This document shows, in pieces, positions 9,244-20,330 of a DNA stretch of 64,000 bases. Under the pieces are notes generated by a model, which was not told the origin of the DNA, did no database searches, and was given only the letters and a program-made list of their open reading frames with translations. The DNA comes from Symsagittifera roscoffensis. Lineage: Eukaryota; Xenacoelomorpha; Acoela; Convolutidae. Made by a program: the position numbers and the translations under genes. Each line of letters opens with the position of its first letter. Position 1 is the first letter of the stretch. The stretch covers positions 73,285,465 through 73,349,464 of the forward strand of contig NC_087064.1 of NCBI RefSeq assembly GCF_963678635.1. The letters run 5' to 3'.

Positions 9244-10525
9244 TACTCCCCGGACAGTCCCTTTCAATATCCACATTGATCGCATAACGCCGGGTTATCA
9301 TCAAGTAGTGTTCCAGTTCTCTATAATTAACTTTACAAACGGCATTAGAAAACTGAAATGTATCCACTCCTACTCAACTCACTGCGTGTCATAAGTGGCA
9401 TCGTACTACATCTCACTGCCTTCCATTTTTTTTTCAAATATTGCACTATGAGGAGTGTCCCAGTTAAAAGTGTCCCTTTCTGACTACTTACGTTATCTCG
9501 CCATAAAATTTCTTCTCGCTCTTGCTGATTAAAAATTTGGGACGTGGCACGGCCACGCATTAATGTCTCTCACCGGGTATAATCGTTCTTTTATGCGTTT
9601 GCCTCAATATTAAAACTAAGAAACTCTGTGGCTAGGAAAAGTAATGAGGTTCTCACCCTCTTCGAGCGAGCGTACCCAAACCTTACCAGGTCGTCACACA
9701 GTGAACACGTGTCTTACACCGGTTAAAAACGTCAGACGGGTTTAAATAGGTAAATATACTCACCTATGCTCTCTATATATGTAAAAAGCATCAACTAAAA
9801 ATTTTCATTGTCTTCATTAATTTACAGCAATTTCACAACTCTCAACTGTTTCTAACAATATCAAATTCTGCTTCTAATTCAGCCCTCACAAAAATTAAAA
9901 ATTAAAAGTTTCAATAATCAATCTTAGTTGATTGGTATCAGTTTTAACGCACAAATACAATTAAGTTTTTCTCCTTCTCTCTTCACTCTCACCTCCATCT
10001 CGTGTCACATCTTCTTCATCACTCCATTGCTTCTTGTCTTTGTTCTTCTGTCTCGCTGTCTTCTAGGAATTTCTCCAGCATGTCCACGGAGTTGCGGGCC
10101 GTTTCTCAACTCTCGTGCTCTAACAGCCTCGGTTTGCAACAAGATAGTAAGTCCACATTCACTTTTTGCTCCCGGTTCCTGCAAAAGCTGTTGTGCAGAC
10201 ACAAGCTCACATTCCGTTCTAGGTCAGCTTGTAAGACCTTTCTTTTTTTGGCTTCAGTAGCACAAGGTGCTCCAGCAACTCACTTCACCGCCGTGGTAAC
10301 AGCGTTCCTGTGTGTTAGAAATGCTCTCTTATAGGCTCCCGGTCCTATATCTAGCTGGAAGGGTTGATAGGCTTCCGTGTTCCTGGACAAATGACGTTCC
10401 TGTTCATCACTGCACGGAACCAAGGCATCAACCTTTGCCTTGACCATATCTTCTCAATGGCTTTGGGTATCCTCAGATCCTTGCAGGTGGGTCTGAAAAG
10501 ATCAAAGTTGGTGTTAAACGTCACG
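9244..10525 (-). other. 3' region of element B between ORF3 and LTR
   Basis: Small open frames occur on both strands here, but none continues ORF3 or resembles a known family. The stretch 9,700-10,000 is A/T-rich. I treat it as the 3' untranslated part of the element. A very decayed end of ORF3 cannot be excluded. Confidence 0.5.
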
Positions 10526-13500
10526 TTACTTAGTTGCTCGGTGTCGGCACAGCCGTCTCCTGCTCACTCGTGCCGCGTTAGCTTCTAACCATCTCACCGC
10601 CAGCATGACACTAACCACCACAATTGTCACTGGTTGATTTTGGTCGGGCAACCCCGTGGAGTACAACTCCTCCACGTCCCACACTAACGCCAGATTCCCG
10701 TGTTTGGGTACCATAACGTCTGCGCCAGGCAGTGACAAGGATACTCCCCATGGGTTATCAAGATGTTCCTTCGGGTCCGGTACCCTGAAGCTCCCAGCAA
10801 CGGTTCCACTTCTGTCATGATCCTATGTACGTCGTCTTTCTCATCAATGGTGGGGAATTCTGTGGATAACACTCCACTCGCCTTCTTTCTCTGGAATTCA
10901 CTCACGTTACCCTCACTCAACCTCATGAAATTTTCACTTACTATGTCCTGCAACTCGCCTTCAGATCTCATCGGGACGGCCCGAATGATCTTTGTCAGTA
11001 AAAAATACGACCTTTCTGATATCCTGGCCAATCTCACGCACTTTGGCCAAGAGAACAGTTGGTCGACCAACACCTGCTGCGTCCTCGCGTCCATTACCAC
11101 CATGTGCGTAGGGTCGAACCCACCAGATATTTCGAACCAGTAGGTCTATGATAGGCCTCACTTTCTATCAAATTCATCTCGTTCTCTAGAGCCTCTCGCC
11201 AACCTCCACAACTGGAAGCTAGACAGGTGCCCTGTCTCAACCAATTACTCGAAGAACTTCCCTCGGAGGGTTCCGTAGATAGTCTGCCATTCTGCTTCGT
11301 TACTTTCAGGGCCAGCAGATGATGTATCCTGGCCAAATCATGCAGACTCGCGTCATCATCCAAATCCAACACGTTATCTGCCGTCATATACCAGATTAAA
11401 CCGGCATTCGGGTGTGGACACCCTGAAGGCTTCATGAGCTCCCACATGGTTACTAAGCTCGTCTTCAAGGGACTGTCCTATGAACCACATTCAAAGCTCA
11501 CTTGCCCCATTAGCTCAGGAACCGAGGGTTCGACCACTCTTTCCTTCAAAATATAATTCCCAGCCTGGGTTGCTCCACCATCAGCATGCCAGTTTCCTTG
11601 ACTCGCTCGACGCAGAAATCAAGTATCATGACCTGCTCCTAATCAAAATATGCCTGCCTGGCTTCCTCGTCCACAAAGGGATTGTACGCCATCCCTGGTA
11701 TGCCTGACACATATTGGAATGATTTCAGCTTCCCCAGGGTTGCATAATCTTTCTGTTCCCTGACTGCCTCATTTGACTCACGGCTTACTTTCAACTCTTT
11801 GTCGGCGTATCTTCTCACTTCCTCCAGCCTGCGATAGCTTTCTAAATCATTAATTTCCTTACTCGGTTTGAGCAGCGGAACGTCCTGATATAGCTCCAGG
11901 AGAGCTCTTACGAAATTTCGTTCACGATCAACTCCCCCTTGCCGATTGGCTTTTACACATTCTTCCAATACAGGGGAGGGAATGCGATCCACCACGAACC
12001 TCACAAAGCAAAGGACATATTTGCGCTTAGCCCAGGCTATCGCGGAATAATCTCTGCTGATCAACACTCGCAGGGCTTCCATCAGTTCCAGCTCCTGTTC
12101 CCTGTTCCTTCAATTTCGAGTCATTACTGGCCTCGTTTTCCGATCTCTTGATTCCCATTAAGCACCAGGCCAGTCGCACCTGCAAGTCAGTTCTCGCACA
12201 TGGGTAGGCCAGGTACGATGCCACCTTCGCCGGTGCATGCATGTCTCGTCGAAGTATCTCTGGCGGGCCGCTCTCCAAGAGATTTTTAACAATTTTTTTT
12301 CCGTTCTCATTTGCCTCCGAGGACATCACGGTGCCGTATTCCTTCCGATACAGATTAAAAACCTCCGTCAGTTCCATCAAATACTCCTGCATGGCGTGCT
12401 TTTTGCTCCAGGCCATCAAGTGCCCTCTCGCTGAGTTTCTCGCCTTGAGCATCTCCACATAACCCCCGCGGGATCCCCCATGTGGACTGAGTCGGGTACT
12501 GTGATCCTACTGTACTCAACCACGCCGAGTTGCCCCTTCAGTTTCATCCGGGCCATGTTCGTCCGCGAGGTTTTGTAGTCACCGAGCCCTCCAGATCCAC
12601 ATTGACTGATGAGCTCCATTTCAAGCTTTAGATCCGCCAACTTCTGTGCATTTTTCTTCGACCTCGTGGCTGTTGAGGTCAAACCTGCCAATAGCATAGG
12701 GGGTATTAAGTTTTCTTTCTCTCCCCCGACCAAGGCTGCACCATCTCCCTGTCCACTCTCATTTGGACGAGCTACTTTTGCCAACGAGTCTACTACTGCG
12801 TTCGCATTCGACTTCACTACTTTCTGATTCACTATTTTGCTTCCTGTTCTCCCCTTCAATCTCTTCAGTCCTTTCTTGGCTCGCCTGACGGGTAAATTTC
12901 TCACAACATGATTTTCAGCGGCACTGTCCTCCGAAACTGACTCGGTCAGAACGTCAGACACATTAGTTTCCTTAGAACCTCGCGCTTGATGATTTGGTTC
13001 AACCCCACCTTCATTACGGACTGCGTCCCGTATCTGCGTATCACGTCCCATGTCCTCTCCATGAAGGTTACTCGATTCCAGGTCATTCTGCCTTCTGTTC
13101 AAGTTCACTCTGGTATCTCTCCCATTCTTCCTCAGGCAATGTGCCCAAGGAAGGGTACCCTCATTGTCTCGTCGATTCTTCTCCTCCTGGGTGACTCATG
13201 GAGCAATTTCTGTGTATCCCTACTCCTGTATTCCACTGCCAGGCCTATCGGATCCACTGGGGACAGTCTGGCTGGCGCCTTCTTCGTAGGAGACTAAAAA
13301 GACGATGGTGTCATCAACAATAGATGTCCATCGACGTCCCCGTCATCGTCGTCTTCACTGAACCGATATTCCAGCAATTCCCTTTCTAACGCATCTAAGT
13401 CTAATCCACTTGACTTGTCTTTCTTTCCCTCCGTAGGTTCGTCATCCTGGTCCATCTGATCATCGTCGTTAAAGTCTGGTCTCGGTCCAGGTCCCGAAGG

Positions 13501-13806
13501 GCCTTGGCGCGGTACGGTCAGGTCCCCCGCGTCATAGAACAACTCGTCGTTCACTAGGAACTCCACCGACTCGTCGCCATGTGGCGCCAGCTCGTCGACC
13601 ATTATGTCTGTGCCTCCCCTAAGTTCCTTTGGCACTTCTAACAACACCACTTTCCTTTCTCCTGGACGCTTCAATCGTGACAAATCATCGGCTGGTGTGT
13701 ATACATTACTCCACACGTCGGAGGAAACGTCGGGTTTTCTCGAGGGTGGCGCTTTAATCTTCTTTCTGCTCCATGCATCAGGGAAACTGAAGTCAAAGGT
13801 GTGCAT
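10526..13806 (-). pseudogene. ORF3 C-terminal part (acidic segment, helical region, hydrophobic end)
   Basis: In order from 13,806 come a Pro/Asp-rich acidic stretch (DFNDDDQMDQDDEPTEGKK near 13,470), a Lys/Arg-rich segment near 12,870 (RRAKKGLKRLKGRTG), and helical charged sequence from 12,458 to 11,640. Several short frames follow to 10,684. The last segment includes PVTIVVVSVMLAV near 10,620, a short hydrophobic run that could be a membrane anchor. Stops and shifts are dense between 11,640 and 11,470. I recognise no domain. The hydrophobic run is too short and isolated to call an envelope protein. Confidence 0.55.
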
Positions 13807-15260
13807 CGCTGCCAGACTTCAACGGATGAAGCGCGGCTCCATCCCTTCACTCCATTTCTGCATTCTTTTTTCCGCATCACTGCATCCAATACGAGGGGAA
13901 ACACTGGAGATGTGACTACCAGCAGCATCCTCCTTATGGCCGGGTATTGAGTACATTGGCTCGGCAGTGGCCTAGATCCAGCCAGCCATGCACCCTGGTT
14001 TTCCCTGACGTGTGCATAGGCCTCCGGCCAAGCCGGGACCCGCATCGCCTCTCCCGTGTCTTTCGCCACTGGTCTCAAATTCCAGAGCTTGGGGTTAAAC
14101 TGGAAGTGATTATCGTCCACATCGCCCATGCGGCACTTCAAACTGTTGTTATATACCATCAATATCCATCCTGGCTCTGCTATTCTCCCGAATAATCTAT
14201 CGTCACTGACCAGTCGTCTCAGTTCCTTCTGTTTTACCCAATTTAACACCGAACAGTCTACCACTGAGGCTATATTGACGTACAACACCGAGTTCCTGTA
14301 CGCTTTCACTTGTACGTCTGGAAACGCGTATGACATCACCGGTCCGTACACCACCGTGACGAACTCCCTTAGTCTATGGGCCAGAACCAGCAGATCGTTC
14401 CGCATCATTACAGCCAGATCCGTTAGCAAAGGCATGCCACAAAACTGCTTACACTCATCCACTCCCGTTGCAGTCTTGTCCTCTCCTGTGAAACTCCTGT
14501 TCTGTTGTAGGAGGTACTAGAGCAAGAGTATCCTCCAATCCTTCATCCAGTCCGATATGACGCGGTTTCCAACTGCGCGTTGAATTCTGGACTAGCTCCC
14601 TGCAGCTGATTGGGGGTAACGCAAAAGCTCGAACAAATCGCCCTTCCGACCATATGTCATCGCGATCAGGGTAAGGAGTCCATCCACTCTCAGGTCCGCC
14701 AACGCTTGGGTGAAGAGATTCGCAGGTCCCTTCAAAAAGCTTTCGTGACCAAACGTCACATACAGTGCGAATACCAGACCAATTGACAGCTTTCGGATGT
14801 CCTTGACGAAGCTCGCGATTAGATTCCTGGAAGCCCTGGGGTAACACGTAGACAGGAAGGATGGCGTCCATCCCACTCCCATTCCTACCAGGATGGCATC
14901 AGATCTCTCATATTGTGCTTTCGTGGCCAAAATATCTGCCTGGAATCTATCTAAACACATCGTGTTCACGTCTTGCATCAATTGCAGCATCGTGCCCCCG
15001 GCTAGCTCCCGTTTGTTAAACAAGTTCTTCAAGTATCCGTGTATCTCTTTGATCAGAGCTGGATCGTGTTCAAAAGCGTCTTCACTCTCGGTGATAAGTA
15101 CTGCCATGAATTGGTATGTGGCTTTGTCCTCAAGGCCAGTGCCATGAGGTCCTCTTCCGCTGATGTCAGATTTCTTCTGACCGTCCTCCCCTGCGCGTTC
15201 CTAGCAAAATCCACTTGTCTAAACCAGAGGTCATTCGCCACCTGTTGCATCAACAAGTGA
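13671..15260 (-). pseudogene. ORF3 central region, unrecognised
   Basis: Three consecutive segments can be read. The first (about 15,260-15,050) includes NLTSAEEDLMALALRTKPHT. The second (15,107-14,592) is helical and Leu-rich and includes SFVKDIRKLSIGLVFALYV. The third (14,462-13,800) includes LREFVTVVYGPVMSYAFPDV and IAEPGWILMVYNNSLKCRMG. Frame changes lie near 15,080, 14,500 and 13,810. The composition is that of a folded globular protein, but I recognise no family. It follows directly on the second SGNH-like region and may belong to the same functional unit. Confidence 0.5.
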
Positions 15261-15860
15261 TTGTCATCAACTCCTGGTCTCAGTTTCAGTAACCTGGCGA
15301 AAATTGGACAGTTCCAACCCGAGGACTTCGTCCAGCACCAGTCGAACTGTGCTGCAATCCTTGCACCCATGAATGGCATTCGAAATATCAGCCCAGACAG
15401 CAGGGAGTGCCGAACGAAGTGGATAATAGTTGCTGGGGTCAACGATCCTATTCGGCGCGGGTATGATCACGTTGAATTGTCCTTCTGCTAATGTGGTAAC
15501 CATCGTGTATACAAATTACAAGGGTTCTGGCAATGTGGCATATCCAGGTGATAACACAAAAATGATCTTCACCGCGTTCCTAGTGACGTGTCGCTGAAAT
15601 GATGATTCCACCTGAGTCATGGCCGAAAGTAACGTCATGATCGCCTCTCCCATGATCTCATTACTGGGACTCGATCCAATCGTCAGACGGGATAACAATC
15701 CTCTACTCTGGAGGCGGTCATTCGAGCCGGCGATTATTATCACATATAGGTCCATGCTGACCGTCCTCTGCACGCTTATCGTCATGACCACTGATTGTTC
15801 CCAGTCCAATTTAGGCGCTGTCAAGAAAATCACGTCGGGCCAAAAGAGAGAACGAGTCGT
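15240..15860 (-). pseudogene. ORF3 second SGNH-like hydrolase region
   Basis: The minus strand reads RRDFL then PDVIFLTAPKLDW near 15,840, a hydrophobic strand with MDLYVIIIAGSNDRLQS near 15,730, and KIIFVLSPGYATLP near 15,550. Next come FNVIIPAPNRIVDPSNYYPL near 15,470 and PGVDDNHLLMQQ near 15,280. The GSND box resembles SGNH block III (GxND), and DDNH fits block V (DxxH). No clear GDS serine block is visible, so it may be a degenerate or non-catalytic member. Element C keeps matching text (FVLSPGYAQLP and PGIDDIHQ at 42,740-42,430). Two frame changes interrupt it. The fold assignment is inference from motif order. Confidence 0.55.
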
Positions 15861-16764
15861 TTAGAGATAATCTGAATTTGCCACTATCAGGCTTTTGGCA
15901 GCCTTTTTTTTCTAGGGGATCATAGGCAGCAAACAGGCTGTCACCCATTGGTGTCTTCAGTCCGGCGTACCTCTTATCGTCCCCCTCCACCGAGGACACT
16001 CGGGAATTGTCTCTCCAATACTCACCAGGCGCTTGGCCGGGTAGTTTGGAGAACTGCCGATACATCTTATGATGCTTATTGTTGGGGTTATTCTCTGTCA
16101 GAAATTTGCCCCTACGGGAAAGCGGTGTCAATTCCCTGGCTCTCCGATGGACGTCCGTAAGAGATCGGGTGTTCAGGGGTCTAAAGGTATTGTCCTGAGG
16201 CAATCTCTCTAGATCCAAAAACCTGAGCGTGGTTGCGGAGCTAAGCTGCTCCTGCTCTGCTAATAGCCAGTCCACGCCCGATATCCGATATAATCCCGAC
16301 ACTGTGGAACCCATCATCTTCCTTGCATCCGCTCGACATATTAACGTGTTCATGTTCAAGTTAGCCAACATGTCAGTTTTATATTGGCCCCCAATCGCTG
16401 GAATCTGGACGGTTCCAGGCAGCACACTGTTTGGTTCAATTCCCTTCGCCGGCGTGGCACTCGTCGGTGGGCTTCCTGCAGGAGCAGGAACCATCGCGGG
16501 CGGGTTACTCGTCCTGGATACGGTTTGAGAGCTAGTCTGACTCTGATCAATTGGCCTCCCAAAACGGCTCTCGAACGGTTGTCTTCTAGGGGGAGGAGCA
16601 GTCCCCAACCTTTCTCTCACATCTGAGCTCGGAGCAACGGGAGTGGTTGCACCCGTTTCCATTGCCAGGGGCCCGAGACGATTGGCGAGTGGTTCCGGCA
16701 CATTACCCCTCACTCTACCTCCTCCAGTCGAACTGGTCCGAGCCAGTGAGTCAGATGTCCTCAA
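15811..16764 (-). pseudogene. ORF3 linker between the two SGNH-like regions
   Basis: About 317 codons are open in one frame. The first half is low-complexity, rich in Pro, Thr, Ser and Ala (TPVAPSSDVRERLGTAPPPR). The second half is ordered, with NLNMNTLICRADARKMMGST and LYRISGVDWLLAEQEQLSS, then a basic stretch (HHKMYRQFSKLPGQAPGEYW). It joins the first SGNH-like region through a one-codon-scale shift near 16,765. I recognise no family. An open run this long in an otherwise broken gene suggests either recent decay or chance. Confidence 0.55.
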
Positions 16765-17330
16765 TTTTTGCTTCGCTCCATTTCCTCAATTTTCATCTGA
16801 AACGCGTCGTTTATCCAATGCCTTCCTTGTGTGCTGTGTTGAAACGTATCCCATACCTGGTGAATGCCAGATGGTCAGTCATCCGCAGTGTGTTCTCGAG
16901 ATCCATGAGTCGCAGCTCGCTAGGATTGCTCCTCACCAGATTGCGGGTCATGTCATTCCAACGGGTCACATTACCATTCATGAAATCCGCCACTGGCGTG
17001 CCCATCTCAGGATTTTGCGGGATTGTGCACAGCACCACGAGTCTAGGTCGATACTTTTACTTCAATTCATTGAAAAGGCAGAGCAGCAGGGGCTCCCATC
17101 TGCCCTCTGGAGTAACAGGGGCTCTCAAAACATCATTAGTACCAAGCATTATCGCCAATGTGTCCAGCTGATCCTCGCCCTGGAATTCCATCATTTTGTT
17201 GACTTGAGCCACGGAGTTCCCTCCAAAAGATCGAACAGTGGTCTGCTCACTCGCAAAGAACTCATTCAGATCCCTCGCCAGACTATTTCCAACAACCAGA
17301 TGACGACTCCCTGGGGAATTGCCTGATTGC
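16765..17330 (-). pseudogene. ORF3 first SGNH/GDSL hydrolase-like domain
   Basis: The minus strand shows the SGNH blocks in order. RHLVVGNSLARDLNEFF (near 17,290) matches block I, with GNS in place of GDS. A glycine-containing stretch, VRSFGGNSVAQVNKMM, fits block II. LAIMLGTNDVLRAP (17,132-17,155) has the GTND of block III. The strand RLVVLCTIPQNP follows, and then FNTAHKEG and WINDAF near 16,820, where block V (D/E-x-x-H) would sit across a frameshift. An in-frame TAA lies near 17,058. Known of the family: SGNH proteins are esterases, lipases or acetylhydrolases, and viral haemagglutinin-esterases and some LINE ORF1 proteins use related folds. The substrate is unknown. Confidence 0.72.
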
Positions 17331-17357
17331 TGATTGCAGGGTTCCAGCTCTTGCCGT

Positions 17358-18453
17358 TCAGGCAGGCTCGAGGATGCTACGCAGAAATAAGTTGCGGACC
17401 TCAAAGTTCTTTCTGATGTCCACTACGCGAGATCTCAAAGCAGTCTCGCAACGTAGGGGTCCCGTTGGCACTATGGCTCGTGACGTTCGTTCCGAGCTAC
17501 TCAAGCAGCGATCAGGGCGTTGGGAAGGGACGACACTACCCAGCGTCCGGCCACTGATCCTGTTGATCTCGTCCATCGTCGCTCTGGCTACTTGATTGAG
17601 TGACTCCTGAAACTGAGGAGCTAAATAGGTGTCCGAAGGATCCCGTATCGTGTTCCTAGAGCTCAGGGTAGATTGTGGTATCTGCTGAGGAGTCATAGGC
17701 TCCCTCGGGTTGCACAGCTCCTGTGCCTTCGTCCTGGGAGGCGTGTCCCTGAATCCATCCGAGGAGTTCATTGTTGCCAGAACCGCCGGTGACACTTGGC
17801 TCACCCTTACCATATATAACTCTCTCAGGTGTTTTATCTCTTCCTCGTTGAGGGTTATTTGCATTTCGTCGTTTTTCTTTTTCCATTCGTCTCTTTCTCG
17901 AGCTATTGCCTTGTTCTTCTCCAACTTGGCATGCAGCTCTTTCCGGTCCTCCTCGTTCTTTTCCAAGGTTTCAATAGTCTCCGAGGTCTAACTCTCCATC
18001 TCATTCATCCTGAATCTCTTCAGTGGAGGAGCAGCCGTTGGAGAATCTACTGAGTGTGACGGGCCCGGCGCATCACGTGATCGTTTCGCTCCGATAAGAG
18101 GCTGCACTGGTCGAACAGGTAAGGGTATCTCACCTAGCCGGTGATCCCTCTGCTCACCTAGTCCCGGCTCACGAGCCAAGTCATGGCCAGGCATTTCTCC
18201 TCGCCGCCATCTCATCAGTTGGTTTTGGCCTCTCAGCGGTCCCGGAATCGCCGTAGGCCAACATTAAGACCACATCCGTGGGGCAGTTCCCACGGCCTTC
18301 TCTTCCCATTGCATTCAAGAGTGCGACAGTGAACATCGCCAACTCCGGGTCTTCTAGTGCGTAATTGCAGTCCACCAGGCGTTGGTATATCTCGCCTTGA
18401 ATCGTTCATAGGCTCGCTGAGATGAAATCTATCAAGCCGTTCGTGTCACTCAT
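17358..18453 (-). pseudogene. ORF3 N-terminal part: helical start, basic NLS-like stretch, coiled coil
   Basis: From the ATG at 18,453 the protein reads MSDTNGLIDFISASL, a TGA, then YQRLVDCNYALEDPELAMF and LLNAMGREGRGNCPTDVVLM. After a shift near 18,200 it holds IGAKRSRDAPGPSHS and PPLKRFRMNEME, which look like nuclear-localisation signals. From 17,966 a charged coiled coil runs (KELHAKLEKNKAIARERDEW), followed by a Ser/Pro/Thr-rich linker to 17,358. Element C has the same beginning (DVNGFMDLAEAYVGPIKDAL near 44,870) and a similar charged helix, so the start is conserved across the family. Confidence 0.65.
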
Positions 18454-18519
18454 TTTTCATCGTGTATGTCTTGTCCAACTCTTCTGGTTACTCAAGGTCA
18501 ATAAACAAAGTGGAATCAA

Positions 18520-18545
18520 TCAAGATCTAAAAAACAAGTCACGAG
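18520..18545 (-). promoter_or_regulatory. Splice-acceptor-like site upstream of ORF3
   Basis: On the minus strand CTTGTTTTTTAG ends at 18,528, a pyrimidine run closed by AG, about 75 bases before the ORF3 ATG at 18,453. With the donor-like sites in the leader this would give a spliced mRNA for ORF3, as for env genes of retroviruses and errantiviruses. There is no transcript evidence. Confidence 0.45.
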
Positions 18546-18590
18546 TTAGAACCATCATTCCAGGTTTTCCTTTCTGGGATAAAACACCAA

Positions 18591-18797
18591 TCACATCTTT
18601 TTAAAAAACAATCCATCGAAACTCTCATTCTTTCTTGATTTGAAAGCTAGCACCAAGTTGGATCGTCCACCTGCGATCTTGTCAAGATAACACAACTGAG
18701 CGCTGTCACCTTCCGTACCTGGAGTGTTCCAGGCCTTCATGACATATACATCACATAAAACATAAGCTAACAATAACATAACATACAAATACCACAT
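18591..18797 (-). CDS. Small intact ORF with hydrophobic N-terminus, between pol and ORF3
   Basis: The frame encodes 68 residues from an ATG at 18,797 to TGA at 18,591. It begins MWYLYVMLLLAYVLCDVYV, which looks like a signal peptide or membrane segment, and continues as a polar tail with NTPGTEGDSAQLCYLDKIAG and a basic end. It lies in the gap between the macro-like domain and ORF3. I recognise no family and found no clear counterpart in element C, so it may be chance. It is uninterrupted in an element where every other gene is broken. Confidence 0.3.
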   Translation of the reverse strand: MWYLYVMLLLAYVLCDVYVMKAWNTPGTEGDSAQLCYLDKIAGGRSNLVLAFKSRKNESFDGLFFKKM

Positions 18798-18903
18798 ATC
18801 AACACTATCCCATAACAATCTAATCCCTAATAGTTAACCTAAAACCAAATCCTAGTGCCTAAAAAGCAAAACTAACAAAGGCTGCTTAACACCTAATGTG
18901 GCT

Positions 18904-19420
18904 CTAGCATATGCTCAGGTAATATTTATTATGTAAGTAGACTTCTATGTCTGTCTCTGAAAATATTACATGTACCATGGCGTACAGCTCTTTCGGATGC
19001 TGTTTTCCCCTATTGGGATCATAAACTGGTAGAGAGAGAGAGGTCGCTCCTCTATCAACCAGGAAATGCTTTCGAGTTAGGGCAGCACCAAGTTTTCGGG
19101 ATTTACATGTTGCTTGTCAGTGGCCTTAGTTACAAGGAAACACAAAATTTTCCCTGGTGTCTGTGATGCGACAGGGGGCAGCGCTATCATCCCTCCCACA
19201 CCAGGCCTCTGTTTCCACAAAAACTCGATATTCTGATACTCTCTCTTAAAGTCGGCCGCTAGTGCTGTCTTAGAGCTTACATCCGCGATTATTGCTATAG
19301 CGCACGTAAGTTCCGTGAGTATGAAATCGCTGTCCGTGATGACGAAATTTTGACGAATAGTGTTTTGGTAGATCAAAGTAAGATTCAAAAACTCGTCCGA
19401 ATGGTTGTTTTTTAGTATTT
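18904..19420 (-). pseudogene. Macrodomain-like region (Poa1/TARG1 type) at the end of pol, element B
   Basis: The minus-strand frame reads NFVITDSDFILTELTCAIAI, KTALAADFKREYQNIEFLW, KQRPGVGGMIALPP, KILCFLVTKATDKQHVNPEN and, after one shift near 19,075, FLVDRGATSLSLPVYDPNR and MVHVIFSETDIEVYLH. It stops with TAG at 18,904. The order (small-residue loop, DFK helix, QRPGVG, FLVTKA strand, a helix, then a SLSLP strand and a FSETDIEVYLH end) is that of small macrodomains of the Poa1p/TARG1 branch. Known of that branch: it binds ADP-ribose and removes ADP-ribose or its 1''-phosphate. Element C has a decayed copy at 45,400-45,550. A role against host ADP-ribosylation would be inference. Confidence 0.68.
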
Positions 19421-20330
19421 TCGCCTTCCGGTTTCCCTCGACGATTTTAATTTTTTAATAATCAGATTTTCGGTGTGGGTGAGTCCTACCTCCACTCCCC
19501 GAACAAAAATATCCATCAACGTCTCCGTTGATCGCCCAAAATCGAGCAGATCGAGATTGGATTCTGGAACGTGTAAAGGACCATCTGGAGCGAACCAGAT
19601 GGATTCAGTATTGTCGTGACTGATATATTTGATGCTGTTTTGGTCGACCCCTTGAATCGTCAAGATGGTCTCTTTCAGGTCTGCTGGCAGATCATGGAGT
19701 CATTCAAGTTTTCATAGATTTGTCAATTCATGATCATGCATCTGTTCAGCCTCCGGTTCGAACTCCACTTCCGGTTCAGAGCAATCGTCGATCCAACCCT
19801 GTTCTGTGTCGCTGACTAGGTCGATCTCTTGTGGCACCAGCGTTTCGTCCAGTCCCACTAGCGAGTCCATCATGTCGCTCAAAACTATCCTGTCTATGAC
19901 AAAATCATCGCCATACGGATTGTGCTTCTTCTCGCCTTTCCCTCTTTTGCTCTGGCTTGTTTCCATGGTAAAGGGAAAATCAGGCTGTACTCCTTTGTCA
20001 TTTTCAGTTTGTTCTGGGCAGTCCCAGTCCTCTTCGGCATAAGGTAGAGTCTCGTCGTCCACCTCCAATCGCTCGCTCGGTCAATTCCAGGTCCAGTGGT
20101 AGATGGCAATTATCTAGCACCTCATTCCCGTCGTTTTTTTCGCGCGTGCCTCTTTCATTCACCCAGCAGGCAGTATCCACTATCAAATAGTCTCCCTCTT
20201 CCATGTCAGCTGGGATACACCAGTCCTCTGATGAGGCATTGTGCGGCTTGATGTTTTCGTACTGAGCTGCTCGTCCGGTGCTCAGTCAATAAAAACGACC
20301 TCCTTGGTGTACTTCAGTTATTTGGAAAGG
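19412..20330 (-). pseudogene. Acidic C-terminal tail of pol, element B
   Basis: After the integrase GPF motif the sequence continues through DWCIPADMEEGDYLIVD, WVNERGTREKNDGNEVLDN and an Asp/Glu-rich stretch (TLPYAEEDWDCPEQTENDKG near 20,050). It ends in FGRSTETLMDIFVRGVEVG and THTENLIIKKLK near 19,450. Frames change near 20,070, 19,690 and 19,410. Element C keeps matching blocks (EVNKKGTRETTDGNEILE near 46,460 and SMDVFLRGLGVEQSHTD near 45,800), so this is a conserved pol extension linking integrase to the macro-like domain. I recognise no domain in it. Confidence 0.65.

Larger units (their letters stand above)
10526..18453 (-). pseudogene. ORF3 of element B: 7.9-kb SGNH-containing third ORF, broken
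   Basis: The first ATG is at 18,453 (MSDTNGLIDFISASL, then an in-frame TGA). From there a chain of open segments runs down to 10,526, linked by about a dozen frame changes and some in-frame stops, such as TAG near 17,989 and TAA near 17,058. The ancestral protein would have had about 2,600 residues. It lies where an env gene would, after pol and before the 3' LTR, with a splice-acceptor-like site 75 bases upstream. Parts are listed separately below. Element C carries a decayed homologue, so ORF3 belongs to the family and not to B alone. Overall function is unknown. Confidence 0.8.

Noticed and set aside
9928-10334. Overlapping Cys/Ser-rich plus-strand frames of about 110 codons
   Set aside because: They lie antisense to the 3' region of element B, do not resemble any family, and have no partner in element C.
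10560-10650. Envelope protein with transmembrane anchor at the end of ORF3
   Set aside because: There is only one short hydrophobic run, and no signal peptide, furin-like site or fusion peptide was seen. The rest of ORF3 is SGNH-like or unrecognised.
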